Made by a program: the position numbers and the translations under genes. Source: Deltaproteobacteria bacterium (GTDB lineage: Bacteria; Desulfobacterota; Desulfuromonadia; Desulfuromonadales; BM103). Taken from it: a DNA stretch of 42,705 nt. The stretch spans positions 1-42,705 of the forward strand of contig JAGXHL010000005.1 in NCBI GenBank assembly GCA_024636215.1. The letters run 5' to 3'. Positions within the stretch are counted from its first letter, which is position 1. Each line of letters opens with the position of its first letter. The notes beneath the pieces were generated by a model. It was not told the DNA's origin, made no database searches, and saw only the letters and a list, made by a program, of their open reading frames with translations. This document shows, piece by piece, positions 41,612 through 42,705 of this stretch.

Positions 41612-42076
41612 ATGGCAATCATTGACGTGCAAAAGGCGATCAAGGAGTCCATCCAGACGGAAAAGGACGCCATGGATTACTACAAGTATGGCGCAGAGCG
41701 TATGGCTGAAGATAGAGCCCGGCAGACATTTGAGATTCTGGCTCGTGAGGAATATCAACATGCCGAATCTTTTTACAGGATCTATCTCGGTGACGAAATC
41801 CCTTCCTTTCAGGACTTCATGAATGCACCACCAAACACCGAGTCCTCATGGTGGAGAAACCTGCAAAGCTTGTTGGTCCAGGATTTTGACGAGCGCAAAG
41901 CCTTGGAATTGGCAATCGACCAGGAAGAAGCGCTGGAAAAATCACTTCGCGAGATGGCCGCCAAGATTGAAGATCCTGACATTTCGCGAGTCTACCTCGC
42001 CAACGCCACATCAACCCATAATCACCTGGAACTGGTTGAAGAAGACTACAAAGCCATGCTCGGTATGAGCGGCTGA
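41612..42076 (+). CDS. Second ferritin-like diiron protein of the rubrerythrin type
   Basis: The 154-residue four-helix protein has the diiron half-motifs with Glu17 (QTEKDAMDYYK), Glu47 and His50 (REEYQHAES), then KALELAIDQEE and NATSTHNHLELVEED. It lacks a rubredoxin domain, like its paralog at 5140. The two share the same length, the YK..AE, LAREE, DERKA.ELA and NATST blocks, and GAGGAGGT-like or AGGAGG-like ribosome sites. The likely role is peroxide reduction or diiron oxidase activity. It has its own terminator. Confidence 0.85.
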   Translation: MAIIDVQKAIKESIQTEKDAMDYYKYGAERMAEDRARQTFEILAREEYQHAESFYRIYLGDEIPSFQDFMNAPPNTESSWWRNLQSLLVQDFDERKALELAIDQEEALEKSLREMAAKIEDPDISRVYLANATSTHNHLELVEEDYKAMLGMSG

Positions 42077-42105
42077 TTCTGCTCTCGAAGTTGAGTTATT
42101 GAACT

Positions 42106-42138
42106 AAAAAGGCCGTTCTCAACGAGAGCGGCCTTTTT
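42106..42138 (+). terminator. Rho-independent terminator after the second rubrerythrin-like gene
   Basis: A stem of about 15 pairs (AAAAAGGCCG-TTCTC with GAGAG-CGGCCTTTTT) closes on AAC, with T-rich sequence on the right. A-runs on the left make it partly bidirectional. Confidence 0.92.
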
Positions 42139-42158
42139 CGATTATTTGCTCATGCCTA

Positions 42159-42354
42159 AGTTAGTGTCTATAGTTAGTGTCTATCCTGAAACTCCGGATG
42201 GACACAGCGAAGTTTTCGATCTGGAAACGAGCAATTTTTCGTCGAGGCAAGGAAATCAAGGGTTGGCGCGGAGGCGTACATCAGTACGCCGCACAAACCA
42301 GCCCGCCGATTGACGCCGCATCGGCGGAAAAGGGCCGCTTCCGGACGAAAACTA
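42159..42354. repeat. Structured interspersed repeat (family B, long copy)
   Basis: It starts with two direct copies of AGTTAGTGTCTAT (42159-42171 and 42172-42184). A near-perfect hairpin GTGTCTATCC / GGATGGACAC follows, then GGCGTAC-ATCA-GTACGCC and the pair CCGCCGAT / ATCGGCGG. The right edge GCGG....GACGAAAACTA (42324-42354) is shared with the copy at 24582-24612. It contains no gene and reads into the stop codon of the small membrane protein on the minus strand. Confidence 0.75.
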
Positions 42355-42498
42355 GTTAAACATCTTGGCGCCGAGGTAAGCAAGTGCCGGCCAGGCAATC
42401 AGGACCGCTGACACAAAGGCAAAGACTCCGAGGACGCCCATAACTGCGACGGTGTAACTGGCTTTGGCATGACTGACAATATTGGCTGCGCTTTTCAT
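42352..42498 (-). CDS. 48-residue single-pass membrane protein
   Basis: The protein starts with ATG at 42498 after GGGAGA at a normal distance. It has a charged N-terminus (MKSAANIVSHAKASYT) and one long hydrophobic helix (about 17-44, VAVMGVLGVFAFVSAVLIAW), ending KMFN. The TAG stop at 42352-42354 is the edge of the family B repeat. The ribosome site and clean membrane helix support a real gene, but no family was recognised. A palindrome of eight paired bases per arm lies 19-36 bases upstream of the start. Confidence 0.65.
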   Translation of the reverse strand: MKSAANIVSHAKASYTVAVMGVLGVFAFVSAVLIAWPALAYLGAKMFN

Positions 42499-42516
42499 GA
42501 TGTCTCTCCCGTGAAA

Positions 42517-42534
42517 ACTCTCTGTGCAGAGAGT
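42517..42534 (-). promoter_or_regulatory. Perfect 18-bp palindrome before the 48-residue protein
   Basis: ACTCTCTG-TG-CAGAGAGT lies 19 bases upstream of the start codon. It could be an operator or a leader hairpin. No -10/-35 pair was confidently placed. Confidence 0.5.
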
Positions 42535-42555
42535 GCTGGTTATTAAAATCAGATC

Positions 42556-42705
42556 CTAGCAGACTGTCGGACTATCCATGAGCCGGCTGCAAATCCGGCT
42601 GTTTGGCCCATATTTCAGCTCCTTTTTGGTCCATAGCTACGGCTATGAACCTGCAAATGAGCTAAAATCTGTTCTCAAACATCCAAATTTTCGCTTCGGC
42701 CCGTA
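42556..42705. repeat. Structured interspersed repeat (family A), cut by the window end
   Basis: It begins CTAGCAGACTGTCGG (42556-42570). Hairpins follow: AGCCGG-CTGCAAAT-CCGGCT and CATAGC-TACG-GCTATG, the latter lying between near-complementary ATTTCAGCTC and GAGCTAAAAT. The last 47 bases match the reverse complement of 16130-16176 at about 43 positions. The other end probably lies just beyond the window and should read ..CCGAC..CTGCTAG. Confidence 0.75.

Noticed and set aside
1..42705. tRNA, rRNA genes and CRISPR arrays
   Set aside because: No T-loop-like sequence in a foldable cloverleaf, no rRNA-like stretch, and no regularly spaced repeats were seen by eye; a covariance-model scan was not possible.

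Overview
The window looks like chromosome of a Gram-negative anaerobe of the Desulfuromonadales/Geobacterales type. The pointers are multiheme and monoheme c-type cytochromes with a DUF3373-like outer-membrane porin, an octaheme tetrathionate-reductase-family cytochrome, many c-di-GMP proteins, a receiver-DUF4388-J-domain-TPR protein, gatCAB for indirect tRNA amidation, and ferritin and rubrerythrin-like iron and oxygen defence genes. The assignment rests on gene content and recognised protein families; no search was run.

Layout. 1-139: right end of an IS3-like element. 230-3437 (minus): engB, a cobC-like phosphatase, cbiET and a lipoprotein. 3847-5637 (plus): a secreted protein, ferritin and a rubrerythrin-like diiron protein, separated by clear terminators. 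5799-8174 (minus): a membrane PAS-GGDEF-EAL protein. 8658-12770 (plus): two sister monoheme cytochromes, a large porin, and an octaheme cytochrome behind its own promoter region; this is the most distinctive block. 13101-14066: tatA and a convergent OmpA-like lipoprotein. 14345-23825 (plus): gatC-gatA-gatB-mtnA-glnE and a receiver/DUF4388/J-domain/TPR protein, converging on a PilZ protein and ttcA (minus). 25579-31953 (minus): a tightly overlapped tetR-OMF-MFP-RND efflux operon with a probable self-operator. 32401-39472 (plus): a giant AsmA-like DUF748 protein, a small membrane protein, a CLC chloride channel with CBS domains, a NUDIX hydrolase and a PilZ protein. 39589-41341 (minus): an HD-GYP phosphodiesterase overlapped with a membrane PAS protein. 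41612-42705: a second rubrerythrin-like protein, repeats, and a 48-residue membrane protein.

How the parts relate. The cytochrome-porin block looks like a periplasm/outer-membrane respiratory or detoxification module acting on an oxyanion such as tetrathionate, nitrite or hydroxylamine. No MtrA-like multiheme partner is present, so the porin is more likely a solute channel than an electron conduit, although this is inference. c-di-GMP turnover is represented by a GGDEF-EAL protein, an HD-GYP protein and two PilZ receptors. The diiron and ferritin proteins suggest iron storage and peroxide handling in an oxygen-sensitive cell.

Three families of structured interspersed repeat occur. Two of them, at 16111/42556 and at 24540/42160, sit right at gene 3' ends, and their edges supply the TAG stop codons of gatA, ttcA and the 48-residue protein. 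No rRNA, tRNA or CRISPR array was seen.
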